A stretch of DNA of 64,000 bases from contig CALCOY010000097.1 in NCBI GenBank assembly GCA_937897325.1, positions 1 to 64,000 on the forward strand. Reading direction: 5' to 3'. Below are positions 37,098 to 46,274 of the stretch, piece by piece (within the stretch, counting starts at the first letter, position 1; each line of letters begins with the position of its first letter). A program made the translations under genes and the position numbers. The stretch is from an uncultured Shimia sp. GTDB lineage: Bacteria; Pseudomonadota; Alphaproteobacteria; Rhodobacterales; Rhodobacteraceae. Below the pieces are notes generated by a model that ran no database searches, was not told where the DNA came from, and saw only the letters and a list, made by a program, of their open reading frames with translations.

Positions 37098-37484
37098 ATG
37101 AAACACCTGACGATTGCTTTGACGCTTGCGCTTGCAGCAAATGTTGCCGATGCTAAAAACTCTCTTCTCTACCGTTTGGACATCAACACGGTGTCGGCCA
37201 CCAGCTATGAGGTGGTCCAACGCCCGGGTGGCGGCATCAGTGGCATTTGGTGCGCTGCGGCCGATCACGCGATCAAGACATTGGGGATTGATCGTGGGCG
37301 GATTTACGTCGAGCGCGCCCTGGGGCCTTCCTTGACATCGCCAGGTAAGAAAGGCGTCGTCTTCTCAACGCGTCCCGTCCCTGCCGAAGCATCCGGGTCC
37401 AGCAGCGTGCGAAGTGCTGGCGCAAATCTGCGGGTGGGCCATGCGATCCAGTTCTGCCGCGACAAAACCGCGACAGATCGCTGA
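37098..37484 (+). CDS. Secreted protein, second of two tandem paralogs
   Basis: The 128-residue protein has a signal peptide (cleavage near ANVADA, about residue 19) and the same domain as the preceding gene, including the WCAA and QFC cysteines, the RGRIYVERALGP stretch and SGSSSVR. The two differ clearly in the N-terminal third, so the duplication is old. The AAGGGA before the ATG is the ribosome binding site. Function unknown; a periplasmic or cell-surface location is inferred. Confidence 0.7.
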   Translation: MKHLTIALTLALAANVADAKNSLLYRLDINTVSATSYEVVQRPGGGISGIWCAAADHAIKTLGIDRGRIYVERALGPSLTSPGKKGVVFSTRPVPAEASGSSSVRSAGANLRVGHAIQFCRDKTATDR

Positions 37485-37643
37485 TCAAACAGATTCCCGC
37501 GTCCGGTCGCGATTTCGCAGCCGGGCGCAACCGTATCTAGCGGTCAAAACTTTCCCCTACCCAAAACTTTGCCTCAACCCTATAGTGCTGCGTGATCGGA
37601 GCTAAACCTCCACAAAAGGCAGAACAAAAAGGGGGACGGCCGA

Positions 37644-38111
37644 ATGCGCTGCCCATTTTGCGGGAATATCGATACGCAGGTCAAAGACAGCCGTCCCGCT
37701 GAAGATCATGTTTCCATCAGACGCAGGCGCTTCTGCCCCGCTTGCGGCGGTCGCTTCACCACTTATGAGCGGGTCCAGCTGCGTGACCTCGTCGTGATCA
37801 AGTCCAACGGAAAGCGTGAAGACTTTGATCGCGATAAGCTGGAACGCTCGATCCGGATTTCGATGCAGAAGCGGCCAATCGAGCCTGAGCGGATCGATCA
37901 GATGATTTCGGGCATCGTGCGTCGCCTCGAAAGCATGGGCGAAACGGATATCCCGTCCAAGACAATCGGAGAGATCGTCATGGAAGCGCTCGCGCGGATC
38001 GACACGGTGGCTTACGTGCGTTTTGCGAGCGTCTACAAGAATTTCCAGGCCGCTGATGACTTCGACAAGTTCGTCAGCGAATTGCGCCCCGATACGCCCA
38101 AAGAAGAGTGA
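37644..38111 (+). CDS. nrdR: Transcriptional repressor NrdR
   Basis: The 155-residue regulator of ribonucleotide reductase genes has an N-terminal zinc ribbon (Cys3, Cys6 in CPFCG and the CPACGGRF pair near 31-34) and an ATP-cone domain (about 49-139) that senses dATP/ATP. The length is standard. The stop overlaps the GTG start of ribD, a common gene order in alphaproteobacteria. Confidence 0.97.
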   Translation: MRCPFCGNIDTQVKDSRPAEDHVSIRRRRFCPACGGRFTTYERVQLRDLVVIKSNGKREDFDRDKLERSIRISMQKRPIEPERIDQMISGIVRRLESMGETDIPSKTIGEIVMEALARIDTVAYVRFASVYKNFQAADDFDKFVSELRPDTPKEE

Positions 38112-39217
38112 CCCGCGAAAGCGATAAGCGATATATGGCTGTCGCGCTTGGCCTCGGTCGACGAGAGCAAGGTCGCACCTCGCCGAACCCTTCGGTCGGT
38201 TGCGTCGTTGTCGTGGATGGTCGCATGGTCGGACGCGGCTGGACCCAGAAGGGCGGACGACCTCACGCTGAGACGGAAGCGTTGGCGCAGGCGGGCAGCG
38301 CGGCGAAAGGTGCAACAGCATACGTTACACTTGAGCCCTGCGCACATCATGGAAAGACGCCTCCCTGCGCACAGGCCTTGATCGACGCGCAGGTCGCGCG
38401 CGTCGTGATTGCAACTGGCGATCCGGACCCTCGCGTCGCTGGGCAGGGTATATCGATGCTCAGGGAGGCCGGGATCAAGGTGGAAACCGGCATTTTTGAA
38501 GCTGAGGCTCAGGCCGATCATCTGGGGTTTTTCTTGCGTGTTTTGCATGGGCGCCCGGCTGTGACCTTGAAACTTGCCAGCAGTTTTGACGGTCGTATCG
38601 CCACCGGCACGCGGCAAAGCAAGTGGATCACGGGGCCACAGGCACGCCGATCTGTCCATACTATGCGGGCGCGACATGACGCTGTGATGGTGGGCGGCGG
38701 CACGGCCCGGATGGATGACCCATCACTCACCGTCCGTGAGATGGGCGCTCGTCAGCAACCTGCCCGCATCGTCATATCCCGGCGTCTCGATCTTCCGTTG
38801 ATGGGCAATCTGGCTCGCACGGCAAAGGATGTTCCCGTGATTCTGTGCCATGGGCATGATGCGGATGGACAATTACTGGAGACATGGCAGGGGCTTGGGG
38901 CGACCTTGCTGCCCTGTGCGGTTACGGGCACGCAGCTTGATCCTGAAGATGTCCTACAGCAACTTGGCACGCACGGCCTGACCCGGATTTTTTGCGAAGG
39001 GGGCAGTGCATTGGCGGCCTCCTTGATCGAGGCCGATCTTGTCGACCACCTTGTGGGGTTCACGGCGGGTCTGACCATCGGTGCCGAAGGCTTGCCCAGC
39101 GTAGGAGCGCTTGGTCTAGGGCGGCTGGATGAGGCGGCGCGCTTTCAACTAACCCGACTAGAGCGTTTGGGCCCAGATGTTCTGCATGTATGGGCCCGTT
39201 CAACGCCAGAGATATGA
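38108..39217 (+). CDS. ribD: Bifunctional riboflavin deaminase-reductase
   Basis: The 369-residue enzyme catalyses the second and third steps of riboflavin synthesis. The N-terminal deaminase has the zinc site His53-Ala-Glu55 and Cys78/Cys87 ([12 protein letters not shown]). The C-terminal reductase domain includes [13 protein letters not shown] and [14 protein letters not shown]. The start is a GTG overlapping the nrdR stop. Its 3' end overlaps the convergent kpsC gene by 18 bases. The rest of the pathway resumes 4.7 kb away at ribE. Confidence 0.95.
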   Translation: MTRESDKRYMAVALGLGRREQGRTSPNPSVGCVVVVDGRMVGRGWTQKGGRPHAETEALAQAGSAAKGATAYVTLEPCAHHGKTPPCAQALIDAQVARVVIATGDPDPRVAGQGISMLREAGIKVETGIFEAEAQADHLGFFLRVLHGRPAVTLKLASSFDGRIATGTRQSKWITGPQARRSVHTMRARHDAVMVGGGTARMDDPSLTVREMGARQQPARIVISRRLDLPLMGNLARTAKDVPVILCHGHDADGQLLETWQGLGATLLPCAVTGTQLDPEDVLQQLGTHGLTRIFCEGGSALAASLIEADLVDHLVGFTAGLTIGAEGLPSVGALGLGRLDEAARFQLTRLERLGPDVLHVWARSTPEI

Positions 39218-41188
39218 GACGCTTGCAAACAGGCCTTGAAGCTTCGAAAGGGCGCGATTGACCGGCCCGGCGCGGGGCATGTCTGCTTCGGCCAGTCGCT
39301 CCACGACAACCTCGACAGGGCAGGGTTGGCCCATGACAGGATCGAAGTACCGGGGATAATCGATCAATGTCGCATGAACCAATCCTTCAAGACTGACATT
39401 TTGGCGGCGGCGTGGCGGGACATCGCCAAGGTCGTTGGTCAGGCCCCATCCGGCATAGAACGGGGCGCCTGTTACGTAGACCGATTTGCCGCGCAAAAGG
39501 GCTTCGAAACCGGTCAGCGACGTCATGCTCCAGACCTCATCGACCTCGGCCAACAAGGCGGCAATGTCGCTCCGCCGGGCCACGACATCCGCTAAGCTTT
39601 CAGAATTGCACGCCCCGTTCCGCAGGCCAGCCTCCACGTCGGGATGTGGCTTGTAGATCAGAAAGCCGTCCGGCCGTTCGGCGCGCGCCCTTTTCAGAAG
39701 CGCTTCATTGGTTTGTATCTCGCCTGCACCCAATCTGACCGAGGCATCGTCTTCGACCTGACCGACAACAAGGACACGTTGTCCCAAAGGCATGTGCGGG
39801 AGGGCACCGCCAAGATTGTACTTGCTCAGGTTGCCTTTGATCAGTGTTCTGATCAGCTTGCGTGCACGCCGTCTTTGATCAGCGCGCAGGCTGTGACGTT
39901 TGGCGATCCAGTCTTCTAGCCGACTCGGCCGGGCCGGATCGTAATAGATGCCCAGATCATCGAGTACCAGCGACAAGGGCGGGACAAGTTCAGCACCCAG
40001 ACCACGGGATCGCAGAAAACCGTCCTCGACCTGAACGGCGCCTGTTCTGTCCTCCCCGCCCGCCCAGATCATCCTTTTTCGGTCGTCGACAGGCCTATCG
40101 GCGGTGCCGAAAATGACTTTCTTGTGCGCGCCAAAGAAGTCCTGCATGTGTTTGCGTTTCCACAATCGCATATCGCCCGCGACCCAACCGCGATGATCCT
40201 CTCGCCAAGCGCGGGTTTCGGCAGCGAGAGTCTCCAACGCCTCTTCGAAGCTGCACAGGCTGTCGCGGTAAGGGTCATACCAGGTCGGGTATTCGATCAT
40301 CGCGCCTGCAAATAGCTGCGCGCGCGTGAGACGGCGTTGGCGCCTGTCCACCGGTATCTCATCTGCGGTAAGTCCCCAACTCGCGTAGAAAGGTTGGCCA
40401 AAGACCCGGGGCTTGTGTCCAGCCATAACGGCCTCAAACCCCAGCTGAGACGACACCGTGAAGACGGCCACAGCACCTTCCAAAAGGCGCCAGGGGCTTA
40501 CCGGCGCATCGACAAAGCCGACCCGGTCCGATGCATCGTCGCGTTCGAAATGGCCTGGCCTTTGGCCGAGCAGCGTTTCGGGATGGGATTTGATGAGGAT
40601 CCGCACTCCGGGATGCTCTTCCTGCGCGACAAAAAGCATTTCGAGGAATCGATTGCGATCAGCCTTGCTGGCAGTGACGGAGGCGTCGTCCCTTGTCTGA
40701 TCGATCACCAGAACGTAGCCGGGTTCTGGGGCGGGGTGGTCCGGATCGAACCCGGTATACTTCGTCAGATGCGCTTCTTTCAGCCGCTCGATCCCATCGC
40801 GAGCTCGATCCAGCAGGGCGGTGTCATCCAGCGGATGCTTGCGCAGCAATGTCTCAAGGTCAGAAGGCGTTGCCGGGTCAAAATGCACCCCGCTCTTGTC
40901 GATCAGCAGGCCAAGCGGATCAGATCCTGAACGCCCCGTCAGCACCGAGCGCAGAAACGGATCTTCCAATCGGATAAGGGGGGCGTCGGTTCTGTCTGCA
41001 ACACGCTGGCCACGGTGGGCTGTCGGGCTTTTGCCCCAGACTCCCACAGCGGCGCCGTCTGACGGCGCGCCAAGCGATACCTTGTAGCCTGCAAGATCCA
41101 GGATGCGTTTGACGCGGTTCTGGGTCAGAAAACCGCCATTGTAGACATAGAGGCGCTCCTGCCGCGCAGGGCCGCCCGCATCACTCAT
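39200..41188 (-). CDS. kpsC: Capsule polysaccharide beta-Kdo transferase, KpsC type
   Basis: The 662-residue protein contains two related glycosyltransferase modules in tandem (about 10-330 and 350-645), as in KpsC. Paired motifs are RLEDPFLRSVLTG / VQVEDGFLRSRGLG, LIDKSGVHFDPATPSDLE / LDDLGIYYDPARPSRLE, KSHPETL / KPHPDVEAGLR and VFGQPFYASWGLT / VTGAPFYAGWGLT. KpsC builds the beta-Kdo linker that joins capsule to lipid. It sits four bases after the wza-like gene on the same strand. Confidence 0.9.
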   Translation of the reverse strand: MSDAGGPARQERLYVYNGGFLTQNRVKRILDLAGYKVSLGAPSDGAAVGVWGKSPTAHRGQRVADRTDAPLIRLEDPFLRSVLTGRSGSDPLGLLIDKSGVHFDPATPSDLETLLRKHPLDDTALLDRARDGIERLKEAHLTKYTGFDPDHPAPEPGYVLVIDQTRDDASVTASKADRNRFLEMLFVAQEEHPGVRILIKSHPETLLGQRPGHFERDDASDRVGFVDAPVSPWRLLEGAVAVFTVSSQLGFEAVMAGHKPRVFGQPFYASWGLTADEIPVDRRQRRLTRAQLFAGAMIEYPTWYDPYRDSLCSFEEALETLAAETRAWREDHRGWVAGDMRLWKRKHMQDFFGAHKKVIFGTADRPVDDRKRMIWAGGEDRTGAVQVEDGFLRSRGLGAELVPPLSLVLDDLGIYYDPARPSRLEDWIAKRHSLRADQRRRARKLIRTLIKGNLSKYNLGGALPHMPLGQRVLVVGQVEDDASVRLGAGEIQTNEALLKRARAERPDGFLIYKPHPDVEAGLRNGACNSESLADVVARRSDIAALLAEVDEVWSMTSLTGFEALLRGKSVYVTGAPFYAGWGLTNDLGDVPPRRRQNVSLEGLVHATLIDYPRYFDPVMGQPCPVEVVVERLAEADMPRAGPVNRALSKLQGLFASVSYLWR

Positions 41189-41192
41189 ACTT

Positions 41193-42323
41193 CTATTCGG
41201 TCAGATTGCGGATGCTTGAGACGGGCGTCAGCGATCCGAGAAGCAACGAAATGGTCTTGGTCCACTGAGCATAAGGCGCTTCTGTCACGTAGAGCGTGTC
41301 CTCATCTCGAATGACAAAGTCCCGCGCCATGAATAGGCCGTTCGGTTCAGTCAGGTTCAGCACGTAAACCATGCGTTGCGCGCCTTTCAGGTCATCGCGG
41401 CCCAGAACGCTGTTGGCGATTTCCTCGTTTTCATTGCGCAGAACAAACACACCCTTGGGATCTGAACTTGACGAGACGAGGCCGCCGACCCGCGCAATGG
41501 CTTCAAGCGCCGAGATTGTCTGCGTTTCGAATTTCACCCGCGATTGCTGAGCTGTTGCACCAAGCGCAGTGAAGGCACGCGAGTCTTCTTCGACAAGAAT
41601 ACGGTCCCCGCCCCGCAACGCGATGTCCAGATTGGCGTCTTCGAACAGATCCTGAAACCAGACCGTTCCGCTGTTCCCGCCGCGCAGGACCGTGATGCGG
41701 GCAATCTCAGGCTCGATCGTCACACCGCCCGCACGGGCCAGCATGGCCGCAAGGGTCCGCGTTGGGCGTTCGATCGCATAGACACCTTGCGCTCCAACTG
41801 CGCCGGTCAGCGACACGGTCGAGCCGTCGCCCGCCAGTCTGCGAACCTGCACTTGGGGGTCAGGTGTCTGATCCGCCAGCCGGCTCGTGATCAGCCGCCG
41901 CACACCTTCGGGTGTGCTGTCCGCCGCACGTATCCGGCCTGCATAGGGAACGAATATAAAGCCGTCGCCGTCAACCTGGACCTGTTCCAGAGCGGTTGAA
42001 TTCAGTGTCTCCCCGACCAGCAGGCCGTCATCGACGTTTTCCCATATCGTGAGGCCCAGTACGTCGCCGGGTCGAATCACGTCCGATCCCAAGAGACCCG
42101 CCGATTGGAACGATTCCGAAAAACCCAGCGCTGGCGTAACAGCGGTTGCGCGTGTCACCAGGTCATTTACCGACACGATAAATGAATCACCTTCGCGCTG
42201 GACAGAGCCTGCGTAGATATCGCGCTTATTCGGTCCGACGCGGGGCAGTCCGCAGGACGCAACGATCAAAAATATGGAGAATGCTGCTGCCAGCCGGGCC
42301 CAAGTCATCCCTGCAAAAGTCAC
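41193..42323 (-). CDS. Polysaccharide export lipoprotein (Wza/KpsD-like)
   Basis: The 376-residue outer-membrane export protein has a lipoprotein signal (LIVASC, lipidated Cys24). The Poly_export domain starts near 80 (IRPGDVLGLTIWENV) and is followed by two SLBB-type domains (about 170-300). It would form the outer membrane channel for capsule chains. The start is the GTG at 42323, seven bases after an AGGAGA box; the ATG five codons later has no such box. The partner genes flank it. Confidence 0.9.
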   Translation of the reverse strand: MTFAGMTWARLAAAFSIFLIVASCGLPRVGPNKRDIYAGSVQREGDSFIVSVNDLVTRATAVTPALGFSESFQSAGLLGSDVIRPGDVLGLTIWENVDDGLLVGETLNSTALEQVQVDGDGFIFVPYAGRIRAADSTPEGVRRLITSRLADQTPDPQVQVRRLAGDGSTVSLTGAVGAQGVYAIERPTRTLAAMLARAGGVTIEPEIARITVLRGGNSGTVWFQDLFEDANLDIALRGGDRILVEEDSRAFTALGATAQQSRVKFETQTISALEAIARVGGLVSSSSDPKGVFVLRNENEEIANSVLGRDDLKGAQRMVYVLNLTEPNGLFMARDFVIRDEDTLYVTEAPYAQWTKTISLLLGSLTPVSSIRNLTE

Positions 42324-42436
42324 TGCACGATCTCCTCAACCCGTTCCTTCAGCCCGCACTTGTTCGTGCGGTATCCCTTTCTGGGTTAAGAGACAACCTA
42401 CTGAAGTGCTGTTTGAGAATCCAGCAACCTTAAGCC

Positions 42437-43735
42437 CTAGGTCGTGCCAACGAGGCGCAAATGTTGCTTAGGAGCCGCGCTGTCCGCCTCGAATATCTGG
42501 TAGGGATCGTCTTTGGTCAGCATCAGATCGACTACGTTCCTCAAAAGCTGTTGTCTGCCCCGCACCGAATAGTAGCCACCAGGCAATTGACTGGTTTGCA
42601 GCAGATATCGGCGATAATCCTTGTACGCGTCGACATCCGGTTTGACGGGATCTGCGAAGAAATGCGCAAGCGGCTGATCGGAAACGAATTCGGGTTTTTC
42701 GTAGACGGATTTGCCAAAGGTGCGCAGGGGCAACCCACGCCACAAAACCTGTTGCGCCGCTGTCGAATTGACCGTGACGGCACTGCGCGCGCCGTCAAGA
42801 AGCCAGGCGAGCTTACCGCCCCGAACGTAGTGCACGCGGCCCCTCACGGCATATTTTCGAGCCAAGGCGCGTATCTGTCTTCGAAGGGGCACCCGGCCAT
42901 CTTCAAGGGGGTGTGCCTTGAAAACCAGATGGTGGTGCGTTGGCGCGCCTTCCGCAAAACCTTTGATTGCACGATCCAGAAATTCGGCCATGCTGTCGAC
43001 GGAGGCATGCGCCTGAAAGTTGCTGTCATGCTCAAGCTGAAGGAGGGCAACGTGATAGGGAAACCCGCCACGTCCGATCTGAAAAGTCGCAAGGATGCGG
43101 TGTAAGGCATGCAACGGCATGAACAACAGACGCAGCAGGTAAAGCCGGAATTCCCGCCCCACACCGATCTGACGATGTGGTCTGAAGTTCGCATAGCCCT
43201 GATTCAGTGCCAGGACGCAGAAATGATAGAGCGCGCCGTAAAAGACGTGCTGGCGCATGTCACCCCAATGGGCAGGTGGCATGACCACATCGCCGTCGGA
43301 TCGGCATAAGGCCGAACGCATATTAGCGACCGGCATGTCCATAAGACGAGAATTTCCGTTGGACCCGCCCCGTTCATAGGTCACCCAATAGGGGCGCAGG
43401 TAACCTTCTTCGAAAACGTGGATCCGCAGATCGGCGGCCTCGGCCACCTTGACGGCTTCCGCGTGGATCGGACGGATGTCACCATAAAGCACGATGTCGG
43501 TGACAGTCTTTTCGTCAATGATCTGGCGTAGCCTGTCTGGCCAATCCTCGGGTGTTCCACGGTAGGATATGTAACTGCCGCGATGCCACCAGAAGGCGCG
43601 GTCGCCCGCGTTGAACCCGACGCGGAAGACTTTGGCACCCGTCCGCGCCATCATGCTGCCGAGGTTGTGAAAGAACGGGCCGTGAGGGCCCTGGAGGAAC
43701 AGGAAAACGCGCGCTGGAGAAGGAGTTTTCAGCAT
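42437..43735 (-). CDS. kpsS: Capsule polysaccharide transferase, KpsS type
   Basis: The 432-residue protein matches the KpsS family: VFLFLQGPHGPFFHNLG at the N-terminus, VLYGDIRPIHAEA near 84, FEEGYLRPYWVTYE near 110 and, in the C-terminal half, HHHLVFKAHPLEDGR and VTVNSTAAQQVL. KpsS adds the first Kdo to the lipid acceptor, and KpsC extends it. No ABC transporter genes (kpsMT-type) are in the window, so they must be elsewhere if the capsule is made. Confidence 0.9.
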   Translation of the reverse strand: MLKTPSPARVFLFLQGPHGPFFHNLGSMMARTGAKVFRVGFNAGDRAFWWHRGSYISYRGTPEDWPDRLRQIIDEKTVTDIVLYGDIRPIHAEAVKVAEAADLRIHVFEEGYLRPYWVTYERGGSNGNSRLMDMPVANMRSALCRSDGDVVMPPAHWGDMRQHVFYGALYHFCVLALNQGYANFRPHRQIGVGREFRLYLLRLLFMPLHALHRILATFQIGRGGFPYHVALLQLEHDSNFQAHASVDSMAEFLDRAIKGFAEGAPTHHHLVFKAHPLEDGRVPLRRQIRALARKYAVRGRVHYVRGGKLAWLLDGARSAVTVNSTAAQQVLWRGLPLRTFGKSVYEKPEFVSDQPLAHFFADPVKPDVDAYKDYRRYLLQTSQLPGGYYSVRGRQQLLRNVVDLMLTKDDPYQIFEADSAAPKQHLRLVGTT

Positions 43736-43889
43736 AACGATGGTCTAGTCGGCATATGTTAAGCGGTTCTTATCGCGGTAGAAACCGAAATCAATATGTC
43801 ATTGGAAAGCGCGGCTGGGCAAGTCGGCTGCTCTTGCAGCAATGGTCGCTGAGGGCTACGTCGTTGCGTATTCAGAAAGAGGCGAGAAC

Positions 43890-44477
43890 ATGTTCACAGG
43901 TATCATCACCGATATCGGCACAATCACAGCGCTGGAACAGAAGGGCGATCTAACTGCGCGCATCCAGACGGCATATGACACGTCCGCCATAGATCTGGGG
44001 GCGTCAATCGCCTCGGACGGCGTGTGTCTGACGGTCGTGGCATTAGGGGATGATTGGTATGACGTACAGATCAGTGCCGAAACGGTAAGTAAGACAAACG
44101 TGCACAGTTGGAAGATCGGCAGCCGCGTCAATCTCGAGCGGGCCTTACGTGTCGGCGACGAACTCGGCGGTCACATCGTGTCTGGTCATGTTGACGGTGT
44201 GGCCGAGATCAAGAACGTCATGGATGAAGGGGACAGCACGCGCGTCCGCCTCATAGCGCCCTCTCATCTTGCGCGGTTCATTGCACCCAAGGGCTCCGTC
44301 GCGCTGAACGGGACGTCGCTCACTGTGAATGAGGTCGAAGGCGACATCTTCGGCATCAACTTCATACCGCATACGAAATCTGTCACCACCTGGGGTGATG
44401 TGGCCGTCGGTGACTCCATCAACCTCGAAATTGACACACTGGCGCGATATGTTGCCCGCTTGGCAGAGGTCGGATGA
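43890..44477 (+). CDS. ribE: Riboflavin synthase, alpha chain
   Basis: The 195-residue enzyme converts two molecules of 6,7-dimethyl-8-ribityllumazine to riboflavin. Two lumazine-binding repeats are visible (MFTGIITDIGTI at the start; HIVSGHVDGVAEI near 92), with the SDGVCLTV motif in the first and LNGTSLTVNEV in the second. The ATG at 43890 gives the standard N-terminus with AAAGAGGCGAG upstream. The stop overlaps the next start in ATGA. No FMN riboswitch pattern was seen upstream. Confidence 0.95.
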   Translation: MFTGIITDIGTITALEQKGDLTARIQTAYDTSAIDLGASIASDGVCLTVVALGDDWYDVQISAETVSKTNVHSWKIGSRVNLERALRVGDELGGHIVSGHVDGVAEIKNVMDEGDSTRVRLIAPSHLARFIAPKGSVALNGTSLTVNEVEGDIFGINFIPHTKSVTTWGDVAVGDSINLEIDTLARYVARLAEVG

Positions 44478-45049
44478 TGGCAGGCATCGGACATAACCAG
44501 GGACCGACGCTTGAAAAAGGGCATGCCTGGCGGACGTATCAATGGCGTCAGGCACAGAAAAAACTGATGCCCAGGACGATTCCGCTCATGATTGTCAAGA
44601 TGCGGGTCAGACGAGCCGCAGAACTCGGGATGGACTACAAGGCCTATGCGTCCCTGCGGCAGGCTGCCGGTCGCGATATCTGCGGCCTGCTCTTTTCGTC
44701 GAACGCCCTGCGGATCCTCGGTGGTGACGCGAAGATGCCTCAAGAACGCGCGCGTGTCCTTGCCGGCTTGCGAGATGCGAAACGGCTGTCACTTGTTTAC
44801 CGACCGCTGGATCCGGCGGCAGTGCATGATGCCAATTCGGTGCTTGACGCGACGGGGCTCGCCCCAGACATCACAATGACCTGGTCCGCCATGCATGAAA
44901 GACTTTGTGGTTTTGTCCGCAAACAGAATCTTGTCGGGGATCAGGTCGTGATCATTGGCGACACCAGTCTCGAAAACGGTTGGAGTGCGGCGGCGCGGGC
45001 AGCAGGCTATCTGCCTGCGGATCGGTATTTCGGCGCTGCTGCCTCATGA
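44474..45049 (+). CDS. Unknown protein between ribE and ribB(A)
   Basis: The 191-residue soluble protein begins MMAGIGHNQGPTLE, a GIGHN-GP opening that I recall in small alphaproteobacterial proteins. A basic helical region follows (about 20-60, RTYQWRQAQKK...MRVRRAAELGM), then a mixed domain without a clear family. It is translationally coupled to ribE (ATGA overlap) and lies inside the riboflavin cluster, so a link to flavin metabolism or its regulation is possible but not shown. The basic N-terminal half could bind nucleic acid. Confidence 0.7.
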   Translation: MMAGIGHNQGPTLEKGHAWRTYQWRQAQKKLMPRTIPLMIVKMRVRRAAELGMDYKAYASLRQAAGRDICGLLFSSNALRILGGDAKMPQERARVLAGLRDAKRLSLVYRPLDPAAVHDANSVLDATGLAPDITMTWSAMHERLCGFVRKQNLVGDQVVIIGDTSLENGWSAAARAAGYLPADRYFGAAAS

Positions 45050-45149
45050 TCCGCCGTCTCGGCTACAATGGATCGTCGCGGCGTCAGACTGGTCATGCGG
45101 CCCGGATGTCTTTATCTGCCAAGTCCGTAGCATCAGCGAAAGCCACGCC

Positions 45150-46274
45150 ATGAGCTTTGAAACACCCGGCACCGTCGAAAAGGGCCTTGCCGCCGCCATC
45201 TCGCCCATTGAAGAGATCATCGAGGCCGCAAGACGGGGCCAGATGTTTGTACTGGTCGATCATGAGGACCGTGAGAATGAAGGCGATCTGGTGATCCCGG
45301 CCGATTTCGCCACACCTGAGGCGATAAACTTCATGGCCACGCATGGGCGCGGTCTGATCTGCCTGACATTGCCTGCTGAACGGGTCGAAGCACTTGGCCT
45401 GCCGATGATGGCCACGCACAATTCCTCGCGGCATGAAACGGCATTTACAGTGTCCATCGAAGCGCGTGAAGGCGTCAGCACGGGGATTTCAGCGGCGGAC
45501 CGTGCCCTAACCATCCGCACTGCTATAAATCCGCAAGCGACAGGCGCAGAACTTGCAACGCCAGGGCATGTCTTTCCTCTCCGCGCGCGCAAGGGCGGTG
45601 TTCTGGTGCGCGCGGGCCATACCGAAGCTGGCTGCGATGTCGCCCGACTTGCAGGGCATTATCCGGCGTCGGTCATCTGCGAGATCATGAATGAAGACGG
45701 GACGATGGCACGGCTGCCGGATCTGGTTGACTATGCGAAGAAACACGACCTCAAGATCGGCACGATCAGCGATCTGATCGCCTACAGGCGGCGCCACGAC
45801 AATCTGGTGGTCCTGACATCCGAGCGCATGGTGTCATCCGAATACGGTGGCGAATGGCACATGCGGATCTTCACAGACCAGACCTATGGGATCGAACATG
45901 TGATGTTGTCGAAGGGTGATATTACCACCTCTGATCCGGTTCTTGTTCGCACGCATGCCCTGGCCGAGGTGACGGATATCCTTGGTCTTGGCCCCAAACC
46001 CGCAGGAGAACTGCCGCGCGCCATGGAGATCATTGCAGAGGAGACCCGCGGGGTCATCTGCCTCTTCCGCCAGCCCCGCAAGGCGCTTTTCGACACGGAT
46101 GAAGAGGACGGTCCCCGCATCGTCAAGAACACCGGCCTGGGTGCGCAGATGCTTGCCGCCATGGGATTGTCAAGGCTCGTCCTTCTCACCGACAGTCCGC
46201 TAACGACCTATATGGGGCTTGATGCCTACGGGCTGGAAATCGTTGACACCAAGCCGATCATGGGAGGCAAATAA
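45150..46274 (+). CDS. ribB: 3,4-dihydroxy-2-butanone-4-phosphate synthase with decayed GTP cyclohydrolase II domain
   Basis: The 374-residue protein has a complete RibB domain (about 18-215): FVLVDHEDRENEGDLVIPA, THGRGLICL, and HVFPLRARKGGVLVRAGHTEA with the expected acidic and His residues. The C-terminal part (about 220-370) is homologous to GTP cyclohydrolase II. However, the zinc cysteines (C-x10-C-x-C region) are absent, replaced by THALAEVTDILGLG, and the EGRGIGL loop is replaced by QPRKALF. It should make the butanone phosphate but not open GTP. A separate active RibA is expected elsewhere. The ribH ATG follows the stop directly. Confidence 0.93.
   Translation: MSFETPGTVEKGLAAAISPIEEIIEAARRGQMFVLVDHEDRENEGDLVIPADFATPEAINFMATHGRGLICLTLPAERVEALGLPMMATHNSSRHETAFTVSIEAREGVSTGISAADRALTIRTAINPQATGAELATPGHVFPLRARKGGVLVRAGHTEAGCDVARLAGHYPASVICEIMNEDGTMARLPDLVDYAKKHDLKIGTISDLIAYRRRHDNLVVLTSERMVSSEYGGEWHMRIFTDQTYGIEHVMLSKGDITTSDPVLVRTHALAEVTDILGLGPKPAGELPRAMEIIAEETRGVICLFRQPRKALFDTDEEDGPRIVKNTGLGAQMLAAMGLSRLVLLTDSPLTTYMGLDAYGLEIVDTKPIMGGK

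Noticed and set aside
43736-43889. Possible FMN riboswitch before ribE
   Set aside because: The conserved RFN core sequences were not found in the gap or in the first codons.
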